Source: Alphaproteobacteria bacterium (lineage in GTDB: Bacteria > Pseudomonadota > Alphaproteobacteria > Caulobacterales > Parvularculaceae). Taken from it: a stretch of DNA of 64,000 bases. This document shows positions 45,381 through 57,166 of the stretch, in pieces. The position numbers and the translations under genes are program-made. Positions within the stretch are counted from its first letter, which is position 1. Each line of letters opens with the position of its first letter. The DNA lies in NCBI GenBank assembly GCA_016125455.1, contig WGLS01000030.1, positions 1 to 64,000 on the forward strand, in the 5' to 3' direction. The notes under the pieces were generated by a model. That model had not been told where the DNA came from and did no database searches. It saw only the letters and a program-made list of their open reading frames with translations.

Positions 45381-46249
45381 GCTCGCGACGCGGCGGATCA
45401 TCCTCGGCGCGCCCGGCGCGCAAGCGGAAAGCGGCTCCCAAGAAAGCAGCAAAGAGACAAGGCGGCGCCTCTTCGGTTTTCGAACGCATCGGCTCGACGC
45501 TGGAAGAGTACGCCTTCGCATCGATCGCCGGCGCGATCGTCATCGTCGCGGTCGGCGGCGTGATCTTCTGGGCGGGCGGCTATGGGGCCGTTGCGGCGAA
45601 GGCCGCGGATCAGGCGAGCAGGGGGTTGGCGCGCAGCGCCGGCCTGCGCGTCGAACGTATCACGCTCCGCGGCGCGCATGATCTCTCGCACGCAGAGCTC
45701 CTCGGCGCCATCGGCGGCGCGATGGACGCCTCGATAGTGCACCTTGATCTTGAAGCGCTTCGGGAGAAGGTCGAGGCGCTCGGTTGGGTTCGCTGGGCGT
45801 CCGTCGGCCGGCTCTATCCGAATACGTTGCATATTTCGGTGCGGGAACGCGCTCCGATCGCCGTTTGGCAGGTCGCCGGCGCCGTTCGCCTGATCGACCA
45901 TGAAGGCGCGGTAATCCGCGAGATCGGCGCCCACGAGTACGCCCATTTGCCGATGATCGTTGGCGACGGCGCGGCGGTGGCCGCAGCGGACGTTCTGGCC
46001 GCCCTCGAACCGCGGCCGGATCTTGCCAGCACGATCGCTGCGATTGTCCGCGTCGGCGAGCGTCGCTGGAATCTCCGTCTCCGGAACGGCGCAAAGATCC
46101 TGCTGCCGGAGGATGGCGTCGAGGACTCCATCGATCTTGTGTGGCGCATGCACGAGAAAGAAGAGATTCTTGACCAGCCGCTCGAATACATTGATCTCCG
46201 GGACGGCAAGCGCGTCATTGTGCGGCGAAAGGCTGAGGCCGATCCGTAG
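45368..46249 (+). CDS. ftsQ: Cell division protein FtsQ
   Basis: 293 residues from the ATG at 45368. GGAGG ends 7 bases before it, which favours this start over the ATGA-type alternative at 45377. Bitopic membrane protein: a basic cytoplasmic tail rich in Arg, Lys and Ser, a membrane segment about residues 52-74 ([20 protein letters not shown]), the POTRA domain [20 protein letters not shown] and the FtsQ/DivIB beta domain ending in [15 protein letters not shown]. It links FtsB/FtsL with the early divisome. The first 12 bases overlap ddlB. Confidence 0.95.
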   Translation: MPKMSSRRGGSSSARPARKRKAAPKKAAKRQGGASSVFERIGSTLEEYAFASIAGAIVIVAVGGVIFWAGGYGAVAAKAADQASRGLARSAGLRVERITLRGAHDLSHAELLGAIGGAMDASIVHLDLEALREKVEALGWVRWASVGRLYPNTLHISVRERAPIAVWQVAGAVRLIDHEGAVIREIGAHEYAHLPMIVGDGAAVAAADVLAALEPRPDLASTIAAIVRVGERRWNLRLRNGAKILLPEDGVEDSIDLVWRMHEKEEILDQPLEYIDLRDGKRVIVRRKAEADP

Positions 46250-46290
46250 ACGAACTAAGGCGCCGCCGCATACCTGAATGGACCGAATCT

Positions 46291-47592
46291 TTGCGCAGCC
46301 CGATCAACATTCCGAAATTTCGCCAAGGTACGGCCAGACAGGCGCGCCGCCATGGCGACTTGATCGCTGCGGTCGATATCGGCGGATCCAAGGTCGCGTG
46401 CGCAATCGCCGCTCTCTCGGACGTGGGGGGCGCGTTCGAAGCGGACGTCGTCGGCATCGGCAGAACAGGACTTGCGCGCGAGGCATCGTCCGCCGAGCGC
46501 GAGGCGGCGCTGCGCGGCGCAATCGATGCGGCGGAGCGCATGGCGGGGGAGACTATCTCGGCCGTTGCGTTGCTTGTCGGCGGGCGGTTCATCGCATCGC
46601 GCCGGGTCGTGGTTGACATGCCGTTGCCGCGCGGCGTCGTGACCGTTGAGGATGTTGGCGACTGTCAACTTGAGGCCGGTGCTTTCCACCGCGAAGACCG
46701 CCGGCACCTGCTGATGACGCCCATCCGTTACGTACTCGACGGCGAGGCGGACCGAGAGCCGCCCGTCGGGCTGGCGGGGGAACTGCTGTCGCTCGAAGCG
46801 ATGACGGTGGATGCGCGCCGGACGGCAGTCGAGAACATGAGTCGCGCTTTGGAAAGGTGCGGCGTTCGGGTTGATGGCGTGCTGCCGAGACCGATGGCGG
46901 CGGCGGCCGCGACCGTTATTGAGGATGAGCGCGAGCTTGGCGCGATGGTGATCGATTTCGGCGCGAGGTTCACGGAATTCGCCGTCTTTGAAGGAGGCGC
47001 GATGACCGCTTGCGGCGGCGTTGCCCTTGGAGCGGACCATGTGACCCGCGATATCGCCAAGCTGTTCGGCTGTCCGATCGCGGCCTCCGAGCGGATAAAG
47101 ACGCTTCATGGCGCCATGTTCGCGGGACCAAACGACGACGCACGGATCATCGACTTTCCGCAAATCGGCGACCCTTCCGAGACCGCTCGCCACGCCCGGT
47201 CGGAGCTGGCGGGCGTCATCGCGCCCCGGATCGAAGAGATTATCGACCTTACCATCGTTGCCGCATCGCGCGCTGGCGCGAAAACGTCTTCGCTGCGTCG
47301 CGTTGTAGCGACCGGCGGCGGCGCCTTGATGCTTGGCATGGTGGAGTCGCTCGAAAGGATCGTCGGCGCGCGCGCGCGCCTGGGGCGACCAACCGGCTTT
47401 CTTGGCGCGCCCGAAGCGGCCTCGGCGCCGCAATTCGCCGCCTGCCTCGGCGGCCTGAAACTGATTGCGTCGAACGCGCCCGGCCTTGCCGGCGCGCGAC
47501 AGACGCGCGCCATCGCCACGCGCCCCCCCCAGCGCCTGCAACGCGTTGGCGGCGCATTCGGCATCGGTCGCTGGCTGCGCGACAACTTCTGA
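46291..47592 (+). CDS. ftsA: Cell division protein FtsA
   Basis: 433 residues, probably with a TTG start at 46291; the ATG at 46278 is in another frame and makes no FtsA. Actin-like ATPase that anchors FtsZ to the membrane. Phosphate loop AAVDIGGSKVACAIA, SHS2-subdomain, VIDFGARFTEFAVFEGG and VATGGGALMLGMVE. The C-terminal FGIGRWLRDNF is the amphipathic membrane-targeting helix. The non-AUG start is unusual for a divisome gene and worth checking experimentally. Confidence 0.93.
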   Translation: MRSPINIPKFRQGTARQARRHGDLIAAVDIGGSKVACAIAALSDVGGAFEADVVGIGRTGLAREASSAEREAALRGAIDAAERMAGETISAVALLVGGRFIASRRVVVDMPLPRGVVTVEDVGDCQLEAGAFHREDRRHLLMTPIRYVLDGEADREPPVGLAGELLSLEAMTVDARRTAVENMSRALERCGVRVDGVLPRPMAAAAATVIEDERELGAMVIDFGARFTEFAVFEGGAMTACGGVALGADHVTRDIAKLFGCPIAASERIKTLHGAMFAGPNDDARIIDFPQIGDPSETARHARSELAGVIAPRIEEIIDLTIVAASRAGAKTSSLRRVVATGGGALMLGMVESLERIVGARARLGRPTGFLGAPEAASAPQFAACLGGLKLIASNAPGLAGARQTRAIATRPPQRLQRVGGAFGIGRWLRDNF

Positions 47593-47883
47593 TTTCGCGC
47601 CGGCCGCAAGGACGAATTCATCAATAAATCGTCCGCATTCGGCGCCGCAGGGCATTTCCTCCGGATTACGCGTATTGATTTGAATTGCGAACACCTCTGG
47701 ATTGGCCGCGTTAAGGATTTGGTAAGGGTTCTGAACGAAGTTTTAACCCTGCCCATGAACGCGCGGCGTACCGCGTCATAAGTATCGCGGCGCAACGACG
47801 GGTGGTCGCCCGGGGCGACTGCGTGAGGGGGCGGGAAAATTGATCAAGCCCGGCGATCGGAAGTGCAATCGGAGCAGCGACAC
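47593..47883. other. Intergenic region upstream of ftsZ
   Basis: 291 bases without a gene; the largest gap inside the dcw cluster. A/T-rich between about 47690 and 47760, with a CtrA-like box at 47711. It probably holds a dedicated ftsZ promoter, as found in other alphaproteobacteria. Confidence 0.5.
47711..47725. promoter_or_regulatory. CtrA-like box upstream of ftsZ
   Basis: TTAA-GGATTTG-GTAA matches TTAA-N7-TTAA in 7 of 8 positions and lies about 160 bases before the ftsZ ATG. CtrA is known to repress ftsZ in Caulobacter. Control here is inference. Confidence 0.4.
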
Positions 47884-49386
47884 ATGCCACTCAACCTCAG
47901 CGTCCCAGAATTAACAGAACTAAAGCCCCGCATCAGCGTATTCGGCGTTGGCGGCGCTGGCGGCAACGCCGTGAACAATATGATCGAAAGCGCGCTTGAG
48001 GGCGTGGAGTTTGTTGTCGCCAACACCGACGCCCAGGCGCTCGGCCTGTCGAAGGCGACAAAGCGCATTCAACTTGGCGAAACGACGACGCAAGGGCTCG
48101 GCGCCGGCTCGCTGCCGGAGATCGGCTGTTCGGCGGCCGAGGAATCCCTGGAAGAGATCATTGAGCATATCGGAAATTCCCATATGCTTTTCATTACAGC
48201 CGGGATGGGCGGCGGCACGGGCACCGGCGCGGCGCCGGTGATCGCCAAGGCCGCGAAGGAACGCGAGGTCCTGACAGTTGGCGTCGTAACCAAGCCGTTT
48301 CACTTCGAAGGCGCACGGCGGATGAAAATCGCCATGGCGGGCATCGAAGAGCTCCAGAAGCATGTCGATACGCTACTGATCATTCCGAACCAGAACCTTT
48401 TCTCGATCGCCAATGAGCGCACGACCTTCCATGAGGCGTTCGCGCTCGCCGACCAAGTGCTGCATTCGGGCGTTCGCGGCATCACCGACCTCATGGTCAT
48501 GCCGGGGCTCATCAACCTCGACTTCAACGATGTCCGCACGGTGATGTCCGAAATGGGCAAGGCCATGATGGGCACTGGCGAGGCCGAAGGCGAGAAGCGG
48601 GCCATTCAGGCGGCTGAAGCGGCGATCTCCAATCCTCTCCTCGACGAAGTGTCGATGAAGGGAGCCAAGGGCGTGCTCATCAACATTACCGGGTCGATGG
48701 ACATGACCCTTTTCGAAGTCGATGAGGCCGCGAACCGCATCCGCGCCGAAGTCGATCCGGATGCGAACATTATCGTCGGCTCCACATTCAATCAGGAACT
48801 CGAAGGCCGCGTTCGCGTTTCAGTCGTGGCGACGGGCATAGAGGCCGCTCAGCGCGAAGCGACGAGCTATCACACGCGCATTTCCGCGGGCGCATCCTCG
48901 ATGTCGCGGCCATGGCGCGCGAGCGAACCGACCGCGAGGCCGGCTGAACCTGCTCGCCCGGCGGCCGAAGCCCAGCCTGAACTTGAGCGGCCCGCGGCCA
49001 GCGCGCCCTCGCGCGCGGCTGAAGCGGCCGCCGGTCCCGCCGCCGCAAACCCGGTTGGCGATGTCCAGGCGCGCATTCGCAAGATGTTGATGGAAGGTGC
49101 GCCATCCACTCAGGAAGCTGCGCGAAACCCGTTCAGGGAGACCCCGCAGGAGGCCCATGACCCCCGCGCGCGCGGGGGCATTGGCGCGGCCCTCAACCGC
49201 TTCAAGTCGCCCCTTGGGGCGTCGCGGCGCGAAGATGAGGGCCACGTCGACGGCCCTGCAGCGCCCGTTGACGAAACGATGGCGCCACGCGCTGATGCGC
49301 GGGCGCCGCGTGGCGATCTCTTTGAGGACGACGCCGACAGCGAGCTGGAGATTCCGTCCTTCCTCCGGAAAAAGAAGGTCGTTTGA
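47884..49386 (+). CDS. ftsZ: Cell division tubulin homologue FtsZ
   Basis: 500 residues from the ATG at 47884 ([13 protein letters not shown]), preceded by GGAG at 10 bases; the track's GTG start 7 codons upstream is possible. GTPase core: [13 protein letters not shown], tubulin signature [19 protein letters not shown], and T7-loop [12 protein letters not shown] long Ala/Pro-rich linker (about residues 330-480) leads to the C-terminal peptide [13 protein letters not shown], which binds FtsA and other partners. Forms the Z ring. Confidence 0.97.
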   Translation: MPLNLSVPELTELKPRISVFGVGGAGGNAVNNMIESALEGVEFVVANTDAQALGLSKATKRIQLGETTTQGLGAGSLPEIGCSAAEESLEEIIEHIGNSHMLFITAGMGGGTGTGAAPVIAKAAKEREVLTVGVVTKPFHFEGARRMKIAMAGIEELQKHVDTLLIIPNQNLFSIANERTTFHEAFALADQVLHSGVRGITDLMVMPGLINLDFNDVRTVMSEMGKAMMGTGEAEGEKRAIQAAEAAISNPLLDEVSMKGAKGVLINITGSMDMTLFEVDEAANRIRAEVDPDANIIVGSTFNQELEGRVRVSVVATGIEAAQREATSYHTRISAGASSMSRPWRASEPTARPAEPARPAAEAQPELERPAASAPSRAAEAAAGPAAANPVGDVQARIRKMLMEGAPSTQEAARNPFRETPQEAHDPRARGGIGAALNRFKSPLGASRREDEGHVDGPAAPVDETMAPRADARAPRGDLFEDDADSELEIPSFLRKKKVV

Positions 49387-49476
49387 CCTGGCGGTTTGCC
49401 GCCTCGTCTCGATTAGTCGAAGCAGCGGGCCGTCGATCATGTATTGGTCGGCGGCCCTTTTGCGTCATACTGGGCC

Positions 49477-50358
49477 ATGATTAGGGTAGTTGAGTCAGGC
49501 GTGCGCGGAACGGTCGCCTCGCCGTCAGCGTTTTCCGGCATCGGCCTGCACACGGGCGCGCCGGTCATGGCGACCGTGCGGCCGGCAGCCGCCCACAGCG
49601 GCATTTGGTTCAAACGCGTCGACGTCCCGTACGCTTCGCCCATTGCCGGCCGCATTTCGGCAGTGCGCGAAACACGCCTCGGCACGGTGATCGGCGAGAC
49701 CGCCCCGGTCCGGACAATCGAACACCTGATGGCGGCGCTGTCGATTGCCGGAATCGATGATGCGTTCGTTGAAGTGGACGGCCCCGAATTGCCGATCATG
49801 GACGGCAGCGCCCGCGATTTTCTGACGGGCCTCCGGGATAGCGGCGTTCACGGGCAGGGCGTCGCGCGGCGCGCGGCGATGCCGCTTGCCCCTTGGGCGA
49901 TTGAGGACCGCGGCCGCAGCATACGCTGGGAGCCGGCCGACGTGGACTCGATTGAGGTGTCAATCGAGTTCGAGGATGCGGCCATCGGCAGTCAGTCTGT
50001 GTTCCTCGACCTGGCGAATGGCGACGCCTTGGCCACGGTCGCCGCCGCCCGTACTTTTTGCCGCCGCTCGGATATTGATGCGATGCATGCGGCCGGCCTT
50101 GCGCTCGGCGGATCGCTCCACAATGCCATCGTCGTCGACGGCGATCGAATCCTCAATCCTGAGGGGCTTCGCGCGCCGTCCGAGTTCGCCTACCATAAAG
50201 CGCTTGATTTGATTGGCGATCTTGCGCTGTTCGGCGCGCCTTTAAGGGGCCGGATTTCGGCTTTGCGCCCCGGCCACGACCTGAATGTCGCCTTTGTGCG
50301 CGAGGTGGCCGAGCGCGCGGCTGGCTGCGGGTTTGACCCGTTCGAACAGGCTGACTAA
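49477..50358 (+). CDS. lpxC: UDP-3-O-acyl-N-acetylglucosamine deacetylase LpxC
   Basis: 293 residues from the ATG at 49477 (MIRVVESGV); the track's TTG start would add 11 unlikely residues. Committed step of lipid A synthesis, Zn-dependent. Zinc ligands: HLMAALSIAGIDD and the HKALDLIGDLALFG segment (His and Asp). FSGIGLHTGAPV is the conserved N-terminal motif. Its place after ftsZ ties peptidoglycan and outer-membrane synthesis together. Confidence 0.96.
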   Translation: MIRVVESGVRGTVASPSAFSGIGLHTGAPVMATVRPAAAHSGIWFKRVDVPYASPIAGRISAVRETRLGTVIGETAPVRTIEHLMAALSIAGIDDAFVEVDGPELPIMDGSARDFLTGLRDSGVHGQGVARRAAMPLAPWAIEDRGRSIRWEPADVDSIEVSIEFEDAAIGSQSVFLDLANGDALATVAAARTFCRRSDIDAMHAAGLALGGSLHNAIVVDGDRILNPEGLRAPSEFAYHKALDLIGDLALFGAPLRGRISALRPGHDLNVAFVREVAERAAGCGFDPFEQAD

Positions 50359-50428
50359 TGCTGTCGTGCCGGGCGATTCCGCCCGCGTAAATGGTGCCGG
50401 AGGTGCTGCGTTGAGCGGTCATTACCCA

Positions 50429-51355
50429 ATGAAAATGACGTCACGAATCGTTCTCGTGTTCATGCTGATGGCGGTTGCGGCGTGTGGGTCTGGCGGCAAG
50501 AAGAAATTCGCCTACGTCGAACGGCCCGCCGAAGGCCTATACGCCGAGGCGGTCGAGGATCTTGAGCGCAAGCGCTATGATCGCGCGATCCCGTTGTTCG
50601 AGGAAGTCGAGCGCCAGCATCCCTATTCGCCATGGGCGCGCCGCGCGATGCTGATGAAGGCTTTCGCTTACTATCGGCAGAATGACTATGACGAGGCGAT
50701 CGCCGCGCTCGACCAGTTTATTTCGCTGCATCCAGGCAACAAGGATGCGCCCTATGCGTACTATCTGAAGGCGATTTCATTCTACGAACAGATCCGGGAC
50801 GTTGGCCGGGACCAGGACTTCACCAACAAGGCGGTCGCCGCCCTGACCGATGTCGTGCGCCGTTATCCGTCCACTGAGTACGCCCGTGACGCGAGGTTGA
50901 AGCTTGATCTCACGTTCGATCACCTTGCGGGCAAGGAAATGTATGTTGGCCGGTTCTATCTGAACGCCGGCAAGTACATCGCCGCCGTCAACCGGTTCAA
51001 TACGGTCGTGGAACAGTACCAGACGACCAGTCACGTTCCTGAGGCGATGCACCGTCTGGTCGAAACCTATATGCAGATCGGGGTCATCGAGGAGGCGTGG
51101 AAGATCGCCGCGGTCCTCGGCTACAACTATCCGGGCAGCGAGTGGTATCAGTACAGTTACAACCTGCTGGATAATGCCGGCGTCCTTGAGCCCGGCAGCG
51201 CGCCGAAGCCTTCCGTCCTCCGAAAGGCGAAGGACGAGGAAAAGGAACAGAAAATCCGGCGGCCGGTCGACCTCGATACGCCGCAGCTTTCGCCGGTCGA
51301 CAGCGACATTGGCAACAACTCACCAATTCCGCCGGCGAATCAGCTACCCGATTAG
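50429..51355 (+). CDS. bamD: Outer-membrane assembly lipoprotein BamD
   Basis: 308 residues from the ATG at 50429 (MKMTSRIVLVFML); the track's earlier start overlaps lpxC in another frame. Lipobox VAACG puts the lipid-modified Cys near residue 18. TPR-like repeats follow (AVEDLERKRYDRAIPLFEEVERQHPYSPWARRAMLMKAF and so on). Essential subunit of the BAM complex that inserts beta-barrel proteins. A Lys/Glu/Pro-rich tail extends beyond the five repeats. Confidence 0.95.
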   Translation: MKMTSRIVLVFMLMAVAACGSGGKKKFAYVERPAEGLYAEAVEDLERKRYDRAIPLFEEVERQHPYSPWARRAMLMKAFAYYRQNDYDEAIAALDQFISLHPGNKDAPYAYYLKAISFYEQIRDVGRDQDFTNKAVAALTDVVRRYPSTEYARDARLKLDLTFDHLAGKEMYVGRFYLNAGKYIAAVNRFNTVVEQYQTTSHVPEAMHRLVETYMQIGVIEEAWKIAAVLGYNYPGSEWYQYSYNLLDNAGVLEPGSAPKPSVLRKAKDEEKEQKIRRPVDLDTPQLSPVDSDIGNNSPIPPANQLPD

Positions 51356-51391
51356 GGTCTCGCCAATGTCCGGCGGGTGACGGGCGACACA

Positions 51392-53095
51392 ATGCTCACC
51401 GCGCTGCATATTCAGGATTTCGTTCTGATCGACGACGTCAGCCTGTCGTTCGGCGGCGGCCTGACCGCTCTGACGGGCGAAACTGGCGCCGGCAAGTCAA
51501 TCCTTCTAGAAGCGCTTGGTCTCGTCGTCGGCGCACGGGCGACACGCGCCGCTGTGCGAAAGGGCGCGCGCCAGGGGGTCGTCACCGCGGCGTTCGAGCC
51601 GGATCAGAACAATACTGTCTGGCCGGTTCTCGAGGAAGCCGGCTTCGATTCCGACGACGACCAGATCATCTTGCGCCGCATCCAGAAGCCGGACGGCAAG
51701 GGCCGGGCTTTCGTTAATGGCCAGCCTGCATCGATTGCGACTCTCCGCGCGATCGGCGGCGCGCTGCTGGAGGTTCATGGACAACACGATGGTCGCGGGT
51801 TCATGAACGTCGCGACCCATCGCGCTCTTCTTGACGCGTATGCCGGCATCGAGGCGCGCGTTTCGGAACTGAGGGCGATCCATGCGCGGCGACGAGCTGC
51901 GCAGGCCGCGCTCGACGACCGACGCGCGTCATTCGAAAAGGATGCGCGCGAAGCCGACTACCTGCGCTTTGTCGTCGACGAATTGTCCGCGCTCGGCGTT
52001 TGCGCTGGCGACGAAGCCCGCCTGTCGCAACGGCGCGCCGAATTGAACGCATCCGAGAAAGTGGGCGAAGACATTGCCGCGGCCCATGCCCTCTTGTCAG
52101 ACGAAGGCCTTGAAGGGAAGCTATCGCAGGCCGCCCGACGTCTTGCGCGCGCGGCGGCAGGCATTCCAGCGGAAGCCGGCCCGCTGGAAGCGGCGATTGA
52201 GCGCATCGACCGGACCCTTTCCGAAGCGATGGAGGCGCGCGCGGCGCTCGACGAGGCTGCGCACCGGTTTTCCTTCGATCTAGCTGAGCTCGAGGAGACA
52301 GAAGCACGCCTGTTCGCGATTCGCGCCATGGCGCGCAAGCACGGGGTCGAGCCGGATCGGCTGCCGGACGTGCTTGCGGCCGCCGAAGCTGCGCTGCAAC
52401 GCGCGTCTGCGGATGGGGCGACCGGCGAGCGGCTCGAACGTGAGGTGCGCGAGCTTGGCAAGACGTATCTGGCGCTCGCGGGCGAACTTACCGAAGCGCG
52501 CCGCGCCGCGGGCGACGCATTGTCGGCGGCCGTTGCGCGGGAGCTGGAGCCGCTGAAGCTCGGCGCCGCCCGGTTCATTGTGGATGTTTCTCCGCGTCCT
52601 GACGAAGAACATTCCGGCGATGGCGTGGATCATGTGGAGTTCATGGTCGCGACCAATCGCGGCGCGGAGCCCGGCCCGCTGAAAACCGTCGCCTCCGGGG
52701 GTGAGCTATCGCGGTTTGTGCTTGCCATGAAAGCGGCGCTTGCCGCGAAGGAATCGCGCACAGTGATTATCTTCGACGAGGTCGACGCCGGCGTCGGCGG
52801 CGCAGTCGCGGACGCAGTAGGGGAGCGTCTCGCCTCGCTTGCCCGGGACGCGCAGGTTCTTGTCGTCACCCATAGCCCGCAGGTCGCCGCGCGCGCGGAC
52901 GCCCACCTTCTTGTGGAAAAGGCGCAGGAGCCCGATCGCGCATCGACGACTGTGCGGCGCCTCGGCGCAGACGCCCGCGTCGAGGAAATCGCCCGGATGC
53001 TGTCCGGCGCGGAAATCACCAATGAGGCTCGGGCCGCCGCCGCGCGGCTGCTCGGCGCGCCAGCGCGCCGCCCCGCGCGTCGCAAATCCGCCTGA
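51392..53095 (+). CDS. recN: DNA repair protein RecN
   Basis: 567 residues from the ATG at 51392 (MLTALHIQDFVLIDDVSLSF). SMC-like repair ATPase for double-strand breaks. Walker A GETGAGKS near residue 33, QHDGRGF-type hinge side, a long coiled coil in the middle (about residues 150-380), ABC signature VASGGELSRFVLAMK and Walker B VIIFDEVDAGVGG. 6 bases before ligA. Confidence 0.95.
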   Translation: MLTALHIQDFVLIDDVSLSFGGGLTALTGETGAGKSILLEALGLVVGARATRAAVRKGARQGVVTAAFEPDQNNTVWPVLEEAGFDSDDDQIILRRIQKPDGKGRAFVNGQPASIATLRAIGGALLEVHGQHDGRGFMNVATHRALLDAYAGIEARVSELRAIHARRRAAQAALDDRRASFEKDAREADYLRFVVDELSALGVCAGDEARLSQRRAELNASEKVGEDIAAAHALLSDEGLEGKLSQAARRLARAAAGIPAEAGPLEAAIERIDRTLSEAMEARAALDEAAHRFSFDLAELEETEARLFAIRAMARKHGVEPDRLPDVLAAAEAALQRASADGATGERLEREVRELGKTYLALAGELTEARRAAGDALSAAVARELEPLKLGAARFIVDVSPRPDEEHSGDGVDHVEFMVATNRGAEPGPLKTVASGGELSRFVLAMKAALAAKESRTVIIFDEVDAGVGGAVADAVGERLASLARDAQVLVVTHSPQVAARADAHLLVEKAQEPDRASTTVRRLGADARVEEIARMLSGAEITNEARAAAARLLGAPARRPARRKSA

Positions 53096-55243
<2,148 letters not shown>

Positions 55244-55251
55244 CGGCGGGC

Positions 55252-55271
55252 CGGCGCCTAGATGGGCGCCG
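55252..55271. terminator. Inverted repeat between convergent ligA and the M24 peptidase gene
   Basis: CGGCGC-N8-GCGCCG lies at the junction of two convergent genes and includes the stop codon of the minus-strand gene. A short GC stem without a T-run; it could serve as a weak bidirectional terminator or be incidental. Confidence 0.3.
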
Positions 55272-57075
55272 TTGCGTCAGCGAGCCATGCGGCGACATCG
55301 GCGGGCAGCAGCGGCAAGAGCGTCTTTGCGACCCGCGCGTGGTAGTCGTTCAGCCACTTTCGCTCGACCTCGCTCAGAAGCTCCGATTTTATCAGCGTAC
55401 GATCGATCGGCGCGAGCGTAATCGTCTCGAAACCCATCATTTCGCGCTCGCCGCCCTTAACCGGCTTCGGATCCGTGACAATCACGAGGTTTTCAATCCG
55501 TATGCCGTACTCGCCCGACTTGTAGTAACCGGGCTCGTTTGAAAGGATCATGCCGGGGAGAAGTTCCTGGTCGCTGCCCGCCTTGGCGATGCGCTGCGGT
55601 CCCTCGTGCACGCCGAGGAACGAGCCGACGCCATGCCCCGTGCCATGGTCATAGTCGAGGCCGACCTCCCACAGGGGGCCGCGCGCAAGGGCGTCAAGTT
55701 GGCCGCCGCTGACGCCCTTCGGAAACCGCGCCAGCGCGAGCGCGATATGGCCCTTCAGGACGCGCGTAAATCGATCCCGCATCTCGTCCGTTGGCTCGCC
55801 GATCGGCACGGTTCGAGTGATATCGGTTGTTCCGTCACGGTACTGACCGCCGGAGTCGATGAGAAACAATTCGCCGGCGCCAAGGGGGCGGTTGGTGTGC
55901 GTCGTCACCCGATAGTGGCAATGGGCGCCATTCGGGCCGCTGGCCGAAATCGAGTCAAAGCTGAGGTCCATAAGGTCATTGTTCTGTCGGCGGAACTCCT
56001 CAAGTTTCCGAGCCGCCGTGATTTCATCAATCGAGCCGTCTGTGGCCGCAGTGGAAATCCAGTGAAGGAAGCGAGTGACGGCAGCTCCGTCACGAATGTG
56101 GGCCTTGCGGGCGCCGTCCTGTTCAGTCGCATTCTTGGTGGCCCGCGGCAGGGCGCAGGGGTCGGGCAGATGCCGCACGGTTGCGCCTGCGCTTTCCGCC
56201 ACGTCGGCGAACAGGGCGGGCGCCTGGTTGAGGTCCATAGCAATAGTGGCGCCGGCCTCGCCAAGAGTCTCGAGTCGCGCGGTAAGTTCATCCTCTTCGA
56301 GGACCGCGACATTGTCGCCGAGATCGGTTTTCACGTCGGGTTCGACCGATCTTGTCGCGCAGAACAGCGCCGCGCGCCCGTCGGCGAAAACCAGCGCCCG
56401 CGACAATGCAATGGGCGTGCGGTCAACATCCTCGCCGCGGATATTGAACAGCCACGCGACCGAGGGCGGCGCGGCGATCAGGATAGCGTCGACTTCGGCT
56501 TCCGCAGCGGCAAGCGCGATTGCCTTGATCTTGGACGCTGCGGATTCGCCCGTTCGCTCGACAGGGTGGTGCCGCACCGCGCCCGCCGGTTTTGTCGGCT
56601 GGTCCGTCCACGCATCGTCGATCGGGTTGCCGTCCAGCCGCACAAGCCTGCATTTTGCCTTCGCGGCGGCTTCTTCGAGGCGCTTGAGGCCATTTCGGGT
56701 GTGGAGCATCGGGTCGCACCCGTAGGTCAGGCCCTTGCCGCCTTTCTGCTCGATCCACTTCGCGGGCGGGACTTCAGATACGTCCTCGTATTCAAAGCAC
56801 GCGCCGTCGACCTGTTCGCGAACCTGCAAGGTGTACCGGCCGTCCACAAAGATGACGGCGCGATCCCTCAGAATGATTGCTGAGCCGGCAGACCCCGAAA
56901 AGCCTGAGACCCAGAGCAGCCGCTCGGCGTACGCCGGGATGTATTCGTTCTGGTATTCATCGTCATGCGGAACAACCATGGCGTCGATCCCGGCCGCGGC
57001 CATGCGTTCGCGCACCGCTGGCAGGTGAAGGCGAGCGAAACATTTGTCGGCGACAGGTTCGAATGTCTGGAACAT
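55258..57075 (-). CDS. Aminopeptidase P-type M24B peptidase (Xaa-Pro aminopeptidase)
   Basis: 605 residues, the long three-domain form also found in eukaryotic cytosolic aminopeptidase P. Two creatinase-N-like domains (about residues 1-170 and 180-320), then the catalytic pita-bread domain. Metal-site segments: DSGGQYRDGTTDITRTVPIG, TGHGVGSFLGVHEGP and SNEPGYYKSGEYGIRIENL. Removes N-terminal residues before proline, cytosolic. Confidence 0.93.
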   Translation of the reverse strand: MFQTFEPVADKCFARLHLPAVRERMAAAGIDAMVVPHDDEYQNEYIPAYAERLLWVSGFSGSAGSAIILRDRAVIFVDGRYTLQVREQVDGACFEYEDVSEVPPAKWIEQKGGKGLTYGCDPMLHTRNGLKRLEEAAAKAKCRLVRLDGNPIDDAWTDQPTKPAGAVRHHPVERTGESAASKIKAIALAAAEAEVDAILIAAPPSVAWLFNIRGEDVDRTPIALSRALVFADGRAALFCATRSVEPDVKTDLGDNVAVLEEDELTARLETLGEAGATIAMDLNQAPALFADVAESAGATVRHLPDPCALPRATKNATEQDGARKAHIRDGAAVTRFLHWISTAATDGSIDEITAARKLEEFRRQNNDLMDLSFDSISASGPNGAHCHYRVTTHTNRPLGAGELFLIDSGGQYRDGTTDITRTVPIGEPTDEMRDRFTRVLKGHIALALARFPKGVSGGQLDALARGPLWEVGLDYDHGTGHGVGSFLGVHEGPQRIAKAGSDQELLPGMILSNEPGYYKSGEYGIRIENLVIVTDPKPVKGGEREMMGFETITLAPIDRTLIKSELLSEVERKWLNDYHARVAKTLLPLLPADVAAWLADATAPI

Positions 57076-57166
57076 CGATTGCTTCCTTTGGCGTTCTCAT
57101 GGGGCCGGGACGATACGGAATATGCTACGCGCAGGCGCAGCGCTCAAGCCGGCGCGCCGCCGTCCC

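Noticed and set aside
46255-47694. 479-residue minus-strand ORF
   Set aside because: Antisense to ftsA; no family likeness.
55606-56883. 425-residue plus-strand ORF
   Set aside because: Antisense to the M24 peptidase; no motif or ribosome site.
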